This document shows, in pieces, positions 26,340 through 34,313 of a DNA stretch of 64,000 bases (the stretch's first letter is position 1; each line of letters opens with the position of its first letter). The notes beneath the pieces are model-generated. The model had not been told where the DNA came from. It saw only the letters and a program-made list of their open reading frames with translations, and ran no database searches. The DNA is taken from positions 10,540 through 74,539 of the forward strand of contig CAZRML010000035.1 in NCBI GenBank assembly GCA_964601205.1, given 5' to 3'. Both the position numbers and the translations under genes were made by a program. This stretch comes from JAQVEM01 sp964601205 (lineage in GTDB: Bacteria; Actinomycetota; Humimicrobiia; Humimicrobiales; Humimicrobiaceae).

Positions 26340-28088
26340 TTTAAATTTATTGGTTATAGGATATCTTCTATCCTTACCAAAAGCTCTTGGAGTTATTTTA
26401 ATACCCGGAGAGCCCTGCCTCCTTTTATATTCACTGGAATCTACCATATTAATCACTTTTCTCACTGTTTTTTTGTCAAATCCATTTTTTACAATTGAAT
26501 GGTAACCCAGGTCCTCTTCTATGTATGCTCTGAGTATGGGGTCAAGTACCCTGTAAGGGGGCAATTTATCCTCATCTTTCTGGTCCGGTTTAAGTTCAGC
26601 AGAAGGAACTTTAGTAATAATATTTTCCGGGATTATATTTGAATATTTTCTATTTATGAATTTACAGATGCGGTAAACCATTGTTTTGTATACATCCTTA
26701 ATAGGTGAAAAACCACCTGCCATGTCCCCGTAAAGGGTACAGTAGCCAACGCTTATTTCGCTCTTGTTACCGGTTGACAGGACTATCCAGTTATTTTCAT
26801 TTGCAAGAGCCATAATAATATTGCCCCTTATACGCGCCTGAAGATTTTCTCTGGTGATATTTATTTCTTTGTGCCTGAATATGTGATTTAAATTTTTAAG
26901 ATAAGACATATATATTTCTGTAATGGGAATGGTAATATGTGAAATTCCAAGGTTTTTGCATAATGTTACCGAATCATCTATACTTCCGCTGGAAGAGTAG
27001 GGGGAGGGCATTAGTACGCCATAAACATTATCTTTTCCAAGGGCGAGAGCGGCTATTACTGCGGTAAGTGCGGAGTCTATCCCGCCGCTCAGGGCAATTA
27101 CAACTTTTTTAAATCCGTTTTTTCTTACATAATCTTTTGTACCGAGAATAAGTGCCTTCAGTATAAGTTCTTCTAAAATAGAGGTATCGGGGGAGTGACT
27201 GCCGGCTTTATTGTGTTTCAGAACTTTCTTATTTTCATTATAAGGATTATATTTTAAGTCAATTATACATGGTGTTTTATATTTTTTTAGAAGTTTTGCC
27301 TTCTCATCTTTAACTTGTTTTTCATTTTTATTCTTTAAAGATTTTATTTTTTCTATATCAAAGTCGTATATTAAAACATCTTCTCTAAAGGATTCTGCCC
27401 GTGCCAGAACTTTCCCCTTTTCGTTAATTATTAAGCTGTTTCCATCAAATACAAGCTCATCCTGGCCGCCGACCATGTTTAGATAAGCAATACCTGTCAG
27501 ATTGCGCTTTGCTGTACCGGACAGGACTCTTAATCTTTCTTTAATTTTTTCAGTATGGTAAGGAGACGCGGAGATATTTATTATAAGTGCAGCTCCCCCG
27601 AGGACAGATTGAATTCTTGCCGGCCCGTCAGGATTAAAAATATCCTCACATATATTAATTCCGATAATAGTACCGGCAACGGTTAAAATACAATTTTTAC
27701 TGCCTTTGCTGAAGTACCTCTCTTCATCAAAAACAGAATAGTTGGGAAGAAATTGTTTATTATATATGGATTTAATCTTACCTTTGTAAATTACTGCCGC
27801 CGAATTGTATATTTTCTTTTTAATGTTATTGACGAAACCAACAACCGCTATGATATCTGGAGCGATGTTTTTAATCTTATCCAGGTATTCAGTATTTTCG
27901 TCAATAAAAGTGGTTTTTAACAGCAGGTCTTCCGGCGGGTATCCTGTGAGGGATAGTTCCGGGAAAATCACTATATCGGTGTCGTTGTTCTTTGCCACCT
28001 GGATATGGGAGGCAATAATATTATAATTTCCTTTAATATCTCCCACAGTAGGATTAATCTGTGCAAGATATACTCTTAAAACAGATAT
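26334..28088 (-). CDS. nadE: Glutamine-dependent NAD+ synthetase, probable ATA start
   Basis: NadE amidates deamido-NAD+ using ammonia released from glutamine. The N-terminal nitrilase domain has the Glu-Lys-Cys triad (FPELSLTGYPP, YNKQFLPNY, GINICEDIF), and the C-terminal synthetase has the PP-loop SGGIDSALTAV. The first standard codon, GTG 28046, would start at VGDIKGN and remove the conserved first strand. Upstream in frame lies SVLRVYLAQINPTVGDIKGN, and the only sensible start is ATA at 28088, 7 nt after AAGGAG (28096-28101). That gives 584 residues. A TAG at 28104-28106 closes the frame upstream. Confidence 0.94.
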   Translation of the reverse strand: MSVLRVYLAQINPTVGDIKGNYNIIASHIQVAKNNDTDIVIFPELSLTGYPPEDLLLKTTFIDENTEYLDKIKNIAPDIIAVVGFVNNIKKKIYNSAAVIYKGKIKSIYNKQFLPNYSVFDEERYFSKGSKNCILTVAGTIIGINICEDIFNPDGPARIQSVLGGAALIINISASPYHTEKIKERLRVLSGTAKRNLTGIAYLNMVGGQDELVFDGNSLIINEKGKVLARAESFREDVLIYDFDIEKIKSLKNKNEKQVKDEKAKLLKKYKTPCIIDLKYNPYNENKKVLKHNKAGSHSPDTSILEELILKALILGTKDYVRKNGFKKVVIALSGGIDSALTAVIAALALGKDNVYGVLMPSPYSSSGSIDDSVTLCKNLGISHITIPITEIYMSYLKNLNHIFRHKEINITRENLQARIRGNIIMALANENNWIVLSTGNKSEISVGYCTLYGDMAGGFSPIKDVYKTMVYRICKFINRKYSNIIPENIITKVPSAELKPDQKDEDKLPPYRVLDPILRAYIEEDLGYHSIVKNGFDKKTVRKVINMVDSSEYKRRQGSPGIKITPRAFGKDRRYPITNKFKL

Positions 28089-28194
28089 TTTCTTGCTCCT
28101 TTTCTAAAAGGTTTACCGGCTGATTTAGTAAGCTTATCACTTACAGACTTAAATTTCATTTAATTTAATTATAACCGATTTTTTTTATTTTTTA

Positions 28195-28395
28195 ATGTTG
28201 CGAAAAAACTATCATTGTTTAAAGGGGCTGTCATTAGTCCGGAAAAAAGGGACAGGAAAGGCAAGCAAAAGGGGTCTTGATAAATATGGCAGCATTTTTA
28301 TTGTAGAAAAGACTATCCCGGGTATGAAAATCTGTAATCGGGATATACTGAACAGAACTCCGGGACCGCGGGATGCGGTGGTGATAGTAAAATAA
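28195..28395 (+). CDS. Small ORF of unknown status between nadE and the PAP2-like gene
   Basis: A 66-codon ORF encodes a basic peptide ending RTPGPRDAVVIVK. No ribosome binding site is visible before its ATG and I recognise no family. It could be a small gene, a gene remnant or chance. The rest of 28089-28524 is AT-rich intergenic sequence. Confidence 0.25.
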   Translation: MLRKNYHCLKGLSLVRKKGTGKASKRGLDKYGSIFIVEKTIPGMKICNRDILNRTPGPRDAVVIVK

Positions 28396-28524
28396 AGCCG
28401 GATATAATGTTTTATTAAATATGTTAAAATATGGTTCGTTTTATTATAATAAAGACAAAGTAAAAAAATTTATAAATTAAATTATTAATTGGTAATTTTA
28501 GGAATTAAGAAGTGGAAGGTCTAT

Positions 28525-29115
28525 GTGAATAAAACGGCAAAAATAATATCATATATTTTTGATGGCTCTGTTATATCAATACCTATTTTTCTTACTATTT
28601 GTTTAATAGTTGTGGAAAATAAGATAGAGGCAGTTAGCTGGGCTTTTATATGCCTGTTGTTTGGAACAATAGTTCCCTATCTTTATATAGTTCTGCTGTA
28701 TAGAAGAAAAGAAATAGATGACATGCATATACCCAGAAAGGAAGACAGGATCAAGCCCATGATTGTTTCGAGTATTAGCTACGTGGCGTGTCTTTTTGTA
28801 CTGTATATTCTAAATGGTCCGCTATTCTTAAAATCAATATTTGCAGTCAGTGCTGTATCCGCTGTTATCTTTACTGTAATAACTTATTTCTGGAAGATAA
28901 GCCTTCACACCAGCTGGATAACATTTGTGGTTATTACATTTAATATCCTGTTCGGCAGATGGATGTTACTCATGATTCCACTGATTCCCGTGATAGGGTG
29001 GGCGAGGGTCAGGATAAAGAAACATACTGTGAACCAGGTAGTTTTTGGAGTTGGGGTTACTACCCTGACAAGCTTCTTAATTTATTACAATTATGGTTTT
29101 ATTAATATTTTTTGA
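28525..29115 (+). CDS. PAP2-like integral membrane protein
   Basis: About 196 residues with five to six hydrophobic segments. The stretch KISLHTSWITFVVITF and the later GWARVRIKKHTVNQVVFGV resemble the C-terminal PAP2 phosphatase motifs (a His in a KxSxH-like context, then a conserved Arg/His), but the N-terminal KxxxxxxRP motif is not obvious (DDMHIPRKEDRIKP may correspond). GTG 28525 has GGAAGG upstream and is preferred to TTG 28489. A lipid phosphatase or an inactive relative is possible. Confidence 0.65.
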   Translation: MNKTAKIISYIFDGSVISIPIFLTICLIVVENKIEAVSWAFICLLFGTIVPYLYIVLLYRRKEIDDMHIPRKEDRIKPMIVSSISYVACLFVLYILNGPLFLKSIFAVSAVSAVIFTVITYFWKISLHTSWITFVVITFNILFGRWMLLMIPLIPVIGWARVRIKKHTVNQVVFGVGVTTLTSFLIYYNYGFINIF

Positions 29116-29176
29116 GAGCTGCAGCAGAAGATTTATTTTTTTGATCCCGGTTTAATCCCCGCAGGACTTTTCAAAT

Positions 29177-29872
29177 TTAGATAATTGCCTGCAAATTAGA
29201 AATAATTTTATGGAAGTGGTAAAAGACAAGTAATTCTAAAAATACGAAAAAAATAGAAATTACAGAGGGAAAAACCAGGTATTTACTTAGTAGCCTCCGG
29301 GCTTTTTGTGAAAACGGGGGAATCAAAAATATCATTACCAGATTAATAAAGTAGAAGGTAAATATAATTGAGAAACCTGTCAGGTAGTAATAAAAATGGC
29401 CGAGGAAACTGAAACGCAGCAGTGTTATGGTGATGAAAGCAAAGATTGCCAGGAGGTATATTACAAAACTGCGGGGGTTGCTGAATAACTTTTCTGCTTT
29501 TGTATTTTTATAGTACTGAAATACAAAGACAGGATAAAGTATAATTGCGATTGAAGAGCCAAAAAGGGTCCCGCTAACGAACCTGAGATTATTATTTGTG
29601 TTATAAAGGCCAAAATTTGATGCGACCCCATCAATAAGAAAGAACAGAAAGAAAAAGGAAAGTATTATTAGAATATATCCGGGCGGAAGGTCGCTTTCTT
29701 TTCTTCTAAACATTAAGAATAAAATAATTGTTGTGATTAAAAATCCGGTATAAAACCCGCTGCATCTGGAGCAAACCGGCATGATGATACTACCAAATTC
29801 AATGCTTCTCAGGGGTAACTGGTGGCATACAGAGAAACCTATTATCTCTATTAGATAATTAATGATTGATAT
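29177..29872 (-). CDS. DUF2085-family membrane protein, probable ATA start
   Basis: A hydrophobic 231-residue protein with about six membrane segments. The family motif CHQLPLRSIEFGSIIMPVCSRC (given in two parts: CHQLPLRS and PVCSRCSGFYTG) is only complete if translation starts upstream of ATG 29782. Between that ATG and the in-frame TAG just beyond the ribosome binding site there is no usable ATG, GTG or TTG. ATA at 29872 follows AAAGGA by 7 nt and gives an N-terminus MSIINYLIEIIGFSVCHQ. Function unknown; the CHQ and CxRC cysteines suggest metal or redox chemistry at the membrane. Confidence 0.85.
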   Translation of the reverse strand: MSIINYLIEIIGFSVCHQLPLRSIEFGSIIMPVCSRCSGFYTGFLITTIILFLMFRRKESDLPPGYILIILSFFFLFFLIDGVASNFGLYNTNNNLRFVSGTLFGSSIAIILYPVFVFQYYKNTKAEKLFSNPRSFVIYLLAIFAFITITLLRFSFLGHFYYYLTGFSIIFTFYFINLVMIFLIPPFSQKARRLLSKYLVFPSVISIFFVFLELLVFYHFHKIISNLQAII

Positions 29873-30117
29873 TTTTTCGTCCTTTCTCTATTCGTGTGTA
29901 TCTTGACTAAAATATCTTTTAAGGTCACCAGTTAATGATATTTGTAAGTACAGAAATTAAGATTATTTCATTTTAAGTAATAATTCAAATAAAATTATAA
30001 TTGTTAATAAAATCATAGTTTTATAGCGATATTACTGGTAGAATTTTAATAAATCTGGAAAAAATTTTGGTCGGCAGTTAACATTTGAAAAATATTTAAT
30101 TTAGGAAAGGTTCTTTT

Positions 30118-30777
30118 ATGATTTGTGATTTTCATACTCATACATTTTTATCAGACGGAGAAAATAGCCCTATAGAGCTTATAAGATTTGCTGTTACTAA
30201 AGGATACCGGTGTATAGCAATTACTGACCATGCGAGCTACTCTAACCTTGATTTTATAATATCAGGCATAAAGAAAGACTGTGAGCTTGCGGAAAAATAC
30301 TGGGATATAAAGGCAATACCGGGAGTAGAATTAACCAATGTTCCAGCCGGGAGTATAGATGATATGGCTGAAGAGTCACGGAAGCTGGGTGCCAGGATAG
30401 TGGTAGTTCATGGGGAGACTATAGCTGAAAGTGTGGAACCGGGGACAAATCTGGAAGCTGTTAAATCAGAATTTGTAGATATTCTGGCCCACCCCGGGTT
30501 TTTGAAATTAGAAGAGGCGAAACTTGCCGTTGAAAATAATATTTTTATAGAAATATCCTCAAGAGCGGGGCACAGCCTTACAAACGGAGTTGTTGCAAGC
30601 GTGGGCAGGGAAGCGGGCGTAAAATTCCTGATAAACAGCGATGCTCATATCCACGAGGATTTATTTAGTCTGGATAAGCAAAAAAAAATCGGTATGGGCT
30701 CGGGTCTTACGGAAAATGAAGTTGTCAGGATTCTTGATGAGAATACCAGGGGAATTATGAGAAAAATTGGATATTAA
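30118..30777 (+). CDS. PHP-domain phosphoesterase
   Basis: A 219-residue PHP protein. Metal-ligand motifs are DFHTHTFLSDGENSP (residues 4-18), ITDHASYSN, PGVELTNV, VVVHGET, LAHPGF and the C-terminal NSDAHIHED. It resembles the histidinol-phosphate-phosphatase-like group; the real substrate is not evident. AGGAAAGG precedes the ATG. It is monocistronic and convergent with larE. Confidence 0.9.
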   Translation: MICDFHTHTFLSDGENSPIELIRFAVTKGYRCIAITDHASYSNLDFIISGIKKDCELAEKYWDIKAIPGVELTNVPAGSIDDMAEESRKLGARIVVVHGETIAESVEPGTNLEAVKSEFVDILAHPGFLKLEEAKLAVENNIFIEISSRAGHSLTNGVVASVGREAGVKFLINSDAHIHEDLFSLDKQKKIGMGSGLTENEVVRILDENTRGIMRKIGY

Positions 30778-30804
30778 AAGTTATTCAGGGCTATTGCTCA
30801 AATT

Positions 30805-31599
30805 CTACTCGTTCATGCTCCCGGAGCGGTAAGCCTCAAGGTCCAGGCATATATATTTAAAGCCGATTTTTTTTAGCATACTTATTATTTTTTTTCGTAT
30901 TTTACTGTCAAGCATCAGGTGGGCTTCTTCTTTCCCTGTTTCTATCCTTGCAACCGGATAATTATAGTTTACTTTAGTTTGTTTAAAGCCGAGAGAGTGG
31001 ATATAAATTTCAGCCTTTTTAATTTTTATTAGCTTTGATTCTGAGATGCTTTCATCATAGGGGAACCTTGTTAAAAGACATGAAAACGGGGGTTTATTCC
31101 AGATGGGGAGTTTTAATTGCCTGGAATATTTTCTAATTTCCTTTTTGGTTAATCCTGCATCTGAAAGGGGGCTTTTTATCCCGAGTTCTTTCAGGGCTTT
31201 AATTCCCGGGCGGTAGGAGCCCAGATCGTCGTGGTTTGTTCCATCAATGACAAAATTATATTTATATCTGTCTTTTATGGAAAGCAATTCTGTAAAAAGC
31301 TTCTTCTTGCAGTAATAGCACCTCTCTTTCGGGTTGTTTTTTAGTTCCTCTATACTGAGCTGATTGAAATTAATTAGTATATGTCGGCAGCCCAGGCCCC
31401 GTGCGATTCTTTTCGCATCCCTGATTTCATTTTCAGGAATAGAAACAGATACGGCTGTTACAGCGATTACTTTTTCTTTTAATTCTTTTACAGCCATATT
31501 TAAAAGATAACTGCTGTCCACCCCTCCGGAAAAAGCAACTATTGCGGAACCCATCTCTTTTAAGAGTGCTCTTAATTTATTAACTTTGTTATAGAACAT
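30805..31599 (-). CDS. larE: LarE, ATP-dependent sacrificial sulfur transferase
   Basis: LarE adenylates and transfers sulfur to the nickel-pincer nucleotide precursor. This 264-residue protein has the PP-loop SGGVDSSYLLN (near 24), RCYYCKKKLF, DGTNHDDLGSYRPG and the C-terminal KPPFSCLLTRFPYDE with a Cys at the sacrificial position known from LarE. It is divergent from larC across a 228-bp gap, so both probably respond to the same promoter region. No larA or larB is visible in the window. Confidence 0.93.
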   Translation of the reverse strand: MFYNKVNKLRALLKEMGSAIVAFSGGVDSSYLLNMAVKELKEKVIAVTAVSVSIPENEIRDAKRIARGLGCRHILINFNQLSIEELKNNPKERCYYCKKKLFTELLSIKDRYKYNFVIDGTNHDDLGSYRPGIKALKELGIKSPLSDAGLTKKEIRKYSRQLKLPIWNKPPFSCLLTRFPYDESISESKLIKIKKAEIYIHSLGFKQTKVNYNYPVARIETGKEEAHLMLDSKIRKKIISMLKKIGFKYICLDLEAYRSGSMNE

Positions 31600-31827
31600 T
31601 GGTTATTTCCTGTTTTTATATAAAATTATTCTCTAAAATATATAAAATACTATCTTTTTGCAACAGGGTTAGTAAAATGGTACTTACCGGGCTGTATCGG
31701 CCTGATAATAAAAGGCGGACATGTGGCAAGCCAGGGCTTTATTTTTATATGGTCCACTTTTATAGGGTGAAATTAAGCCCGGTTTTTATATCTTTAAATT
31801 TACACCGGAGAATTAGAGGAGTTTTAA

Positions 31828-33003
31828 ATGAAAGAAATTATTTACATTGATTGTTTTTCGGGGATAAGTGGCGACATGATGGTTGGTGCGTTACTTGACC
31901 TGGGAGTAGATATTGATTTTTTGAGAAATGAGTTAAGAAAACTTGATATTGGTGGATATAATTTAACATTTAGTGAGGTAAAGAGGGGCTCATTCAGAGC
32001 AAAAAAATTTAATGTAGAGGTTACCGAGCTTCAGTCTGCGAGGAACTACAGGGATATCAAGAAAATGATTGATAAAAGCAGGCTGGATAAAGAAGTTAAA
32101 GAAATATCAGGGAATATTTTTCAGAAAGTGGCGGAAGCAGAAGCTCTGGTTCATGGTTATGAAGTAGATAAAGTGCATTTTCACGAAGTCGGGGCTGTGG
32201 ATTCCATTGTTGACATCACCGGTACTGCAGTATGTTTGAATAAATTAAAAATTGATATCTTTTATAGTAACCGGGTCCCGACAGGAAAGGGTTTTGTAAA
32301 TTGTGCCCACGGGAAGCTGCCGGTCCCGGCGCCTGCAACAATGGAGATATTAAAGGGGATACCGGCTTATGGGGGAGATTTTGATTTTGAGGTTACTACT
32401 CCTACCGGTGCAGCGATAATAAAGGCTCTGGTGGCTGGATTTGGGGATATTCCATTTATGAAAATAAAGAAGATTGGATATGGTGCGGGAAGCAATGAAA
32501 ATAAGAAAGTCCCGAATGTTTTAAGGCTCTTAAAGGGAACTATGGAAGAAGAACATTATTTAAACGAAGAGAGCCTGATTTTACTTTCATCAAATATTGA
32601 CGACAGTTCTCCCGAAATTATGGGTTACCTGATGGAAAAGTTATTTGAGAATGAAGCGCTTGATGCATGGATAGAACCTATTTATATGAAAAAAACAAGG
32701 CCTGCATTTAAAATAAATGTACTCTGTGAACGAAAAAAAGAACAGGAAATGATTAAAATAATATTGATGGAATCAACAACGCTCGGGGTAAGAAGCGAGC
32801 ATGTAAAAAGATTCTCAATTATCAGAAAAGTAAAGACCGCACGGTTATCTTATGGTGAAGTTAAGGTAAAAGTGGGTATTTTGAAGGACAGAGAAATAAA
32901 TATTTCACCTGAATTTGAGTCCTGTAAAAAATTAGCGCAAAAAACAGGCAAGCCCTTAAAAGAAATATATCATGACGCTGTTCTGTTCTTCTCCAGAAGA
33001 TAA
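31828..33003 (+). CDS. larC: LarC, nickel-insertion protein for the pincer cofactor
   Basis: A CTP-dependent cyclometallase that inserts nickel into the pincer nucleotide. The 391-residue protein is a single intact ORF (in Lactobacillus larC1/larC2 are joined by frameshifting). Motifs are DCFSGISGDMMVGALLDLG, VHFHEVGAVDSIVDITG, KLPVPAPATMEILKGIP and the C-terminal MKKTRPAFKINVLC. AGAGGAG precedes ATG 31828. Its last 34 bp overlap the convergent AI-2E-type gene. Confidence 0.94.
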   Translation: MKEIIYIDCFSGISGDMMVGALLDLGVDIDFLRNELRKLDIGGYNLTFSEVKRGSFRAKKFNVEVTELQSARNYRDIKKMIDKSRLDKEVKEISGNIFQKVAEAEALVHGYEVDKVHFHEVGAVDSIVDITGTAVCLNKLKIDIFYSNRVPTGKGFVNCAHGKLPVPAPATMEILKGIPAYGGDFDFEVTTPTGAAIIKALVAGFGDIPFMKIKKIGYGAGSNENKKVPNVLRLLKGTMEEEHYLNEESLILLSSNIDDSSPEIMGYLMEKLFENEALDAWIEPIYMKKTRPAFKINVLCERKKEQEMIKIILMESTTLGVRSEHVKRFSIIRKVKTARLSYGEVKVKVGILKDREINISPEFESCKKLAQKTGKPLKEIYHDAVLFFSRR

Positions 33004-34073
33004 TATCTTAATATTTCCTGCAGTACAGCAACAGTGGGAACGGCAATTATAAGACCCCATATGCCAAACAGGCCGCCACCTACCATGAGGGATAGTATTA
33101 TAATTCCGGGATGAACCCCAACCTGATATTTCATAACGTTTGGAGAAATAACATAATTATCTATCTGCTGTATGGCTATAAACAAAACTATTACAAGAAG
33201 GGCCTTTAGCGGAGAAATAAAAAGGGCTGCCAGAGCTGCCGGTATAGCACCAATAATCGGGCCCAGGAGAGGTATGATATTTAATATGCCTGCTATAAAA
33301 CCAAGAAGAATTGCAAAATCTACTTTTAGAACAAGAAGCACTACGGTGCACAGAATGCCAATAATAATAGATATAAATATCTGGCCTCTGACGTATTTTC
33401 CTGCAACTTTATTAATCCTATCAAGTACAACCGCGGTGTTATTTTTAAATTTTTTTGGAATTATCCTCATAAAAGTAGTTTTTATTTTTTCTGCATGCAT
33501 AAGTAAATATACTCCCAGAAGGGGTCCTACTATAAAATAAAGAACTATATTGAGCACAGACTTTCCGAGCGTGGTGGCCCTCTGGAAAATATTAATTTCC
33601 TCTAAATTCATTCTGTTTATAAAATACTGGGTAACACTGCTGGCGTCTTTCGGTATTATTTCTTTACCTATAAGGTTTTCAACATTCTTGATTAGAATGT
33701 TATTTTCCAGGAAGTTATTAATAAAGTAGGTTAAGTTTTGTAAATATGAAGGGAATTTATTTATGAAAGTTTTAAACTGGCCAATTATTACCGGTATTAT
33801 AAAGAAAAAGACAGTAAAAATGATTCCCAGAAAGACAATGTAGGTTATTGCCACTGCAAAGATTTTCCTCATTTTTTTCTGGAGAAGTTCAACCATCGGT
33901 GTTAAAAGATAGGCAATAGCTATTGCTATAATTAATGGAATGATGGCGATTCTTATCTGGTAAATTATGTAAAAGAAAAGCGCGACAATTAAGAGAAAGC
34001 CAATTATTGACCAGGAAAAAATTCCGAGGTTCTTTAAATTTTTATTGTCGCCTGATAATTTTTTTAATCTCAT
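32970..34073 (-). CDS. AI-2E/PerM-family membrane transporter
   Basis: This 367-residue protein has the family topology: N-terminal hydrophobic pair (about 20-60), a long amphipathic middle region, and C-terminal helices with LGFIAGILNIIPLLGPIIGAIPAALAAL and YVISPNVMKYQVGVHPGIIILSLMVGGGLFG. The family includes TqsA and sodium/proton antiporter-like members; the substrate cannot be assigned. The ribosome binding site is weak. Confidence 0.9.
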   Translation of the reverse strand: MRLKKLSGDNKNLKNLGIFSWSIIGFLLIVALFFYIIYQIRIAIIPLIIAIAIAYLLTPMVELLQKKMRKIFAVAITYIVFLGIIFTVFFFIIPVIIGQFKTFINKFPSYLQNLTYFINNFLENNILIKNVENLIGKEIIPKDASSVTQYFINRMNLEEINIFQRATTLGKSVLNIVLYFIVGPLLGVYLLMHAEKIKTTFMRIIPKKFKNNTAVVLDRINKVAGKYVRGQIFISIIIGILCTVVLLVLKVDFAILLGFIAGILNIIPLLGPIIGAIPAALAALFISPLKALLVIVLFIAIQQIDNYVISPNVMKYQVGVHPGIIILSLMVGGGLFGIWGLIIAVPTVAVLQEILRYYLLEKNRTAS

Positions 34074-34313
34074 ATTACTTCATTATATTATATTTTCTAA
34101 AAAAAAATAAACTATTAAGATAGAACTGAATTTTTATTATGGAAAAATAAGTTAAATATAATTTAAATTCAGCCTCACTCATGCTTTTAAGCAAATAAAG
34201 TTGAGGTTATCACAATGGCGATATCTTATGGATGAAACCTCTCGTTTTGACTTATTAATATATTTTAAATACAATATTTATTCTTTTAAAGAATGAATAT
34301 CAGAGGAAAACAC

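Noticed and set aside
34293..34313. ATG 34293 as GH94 start
   Set aside because: GTG 34314 has a well-spaced AGAGGA and gives the family start KYGYFDD.
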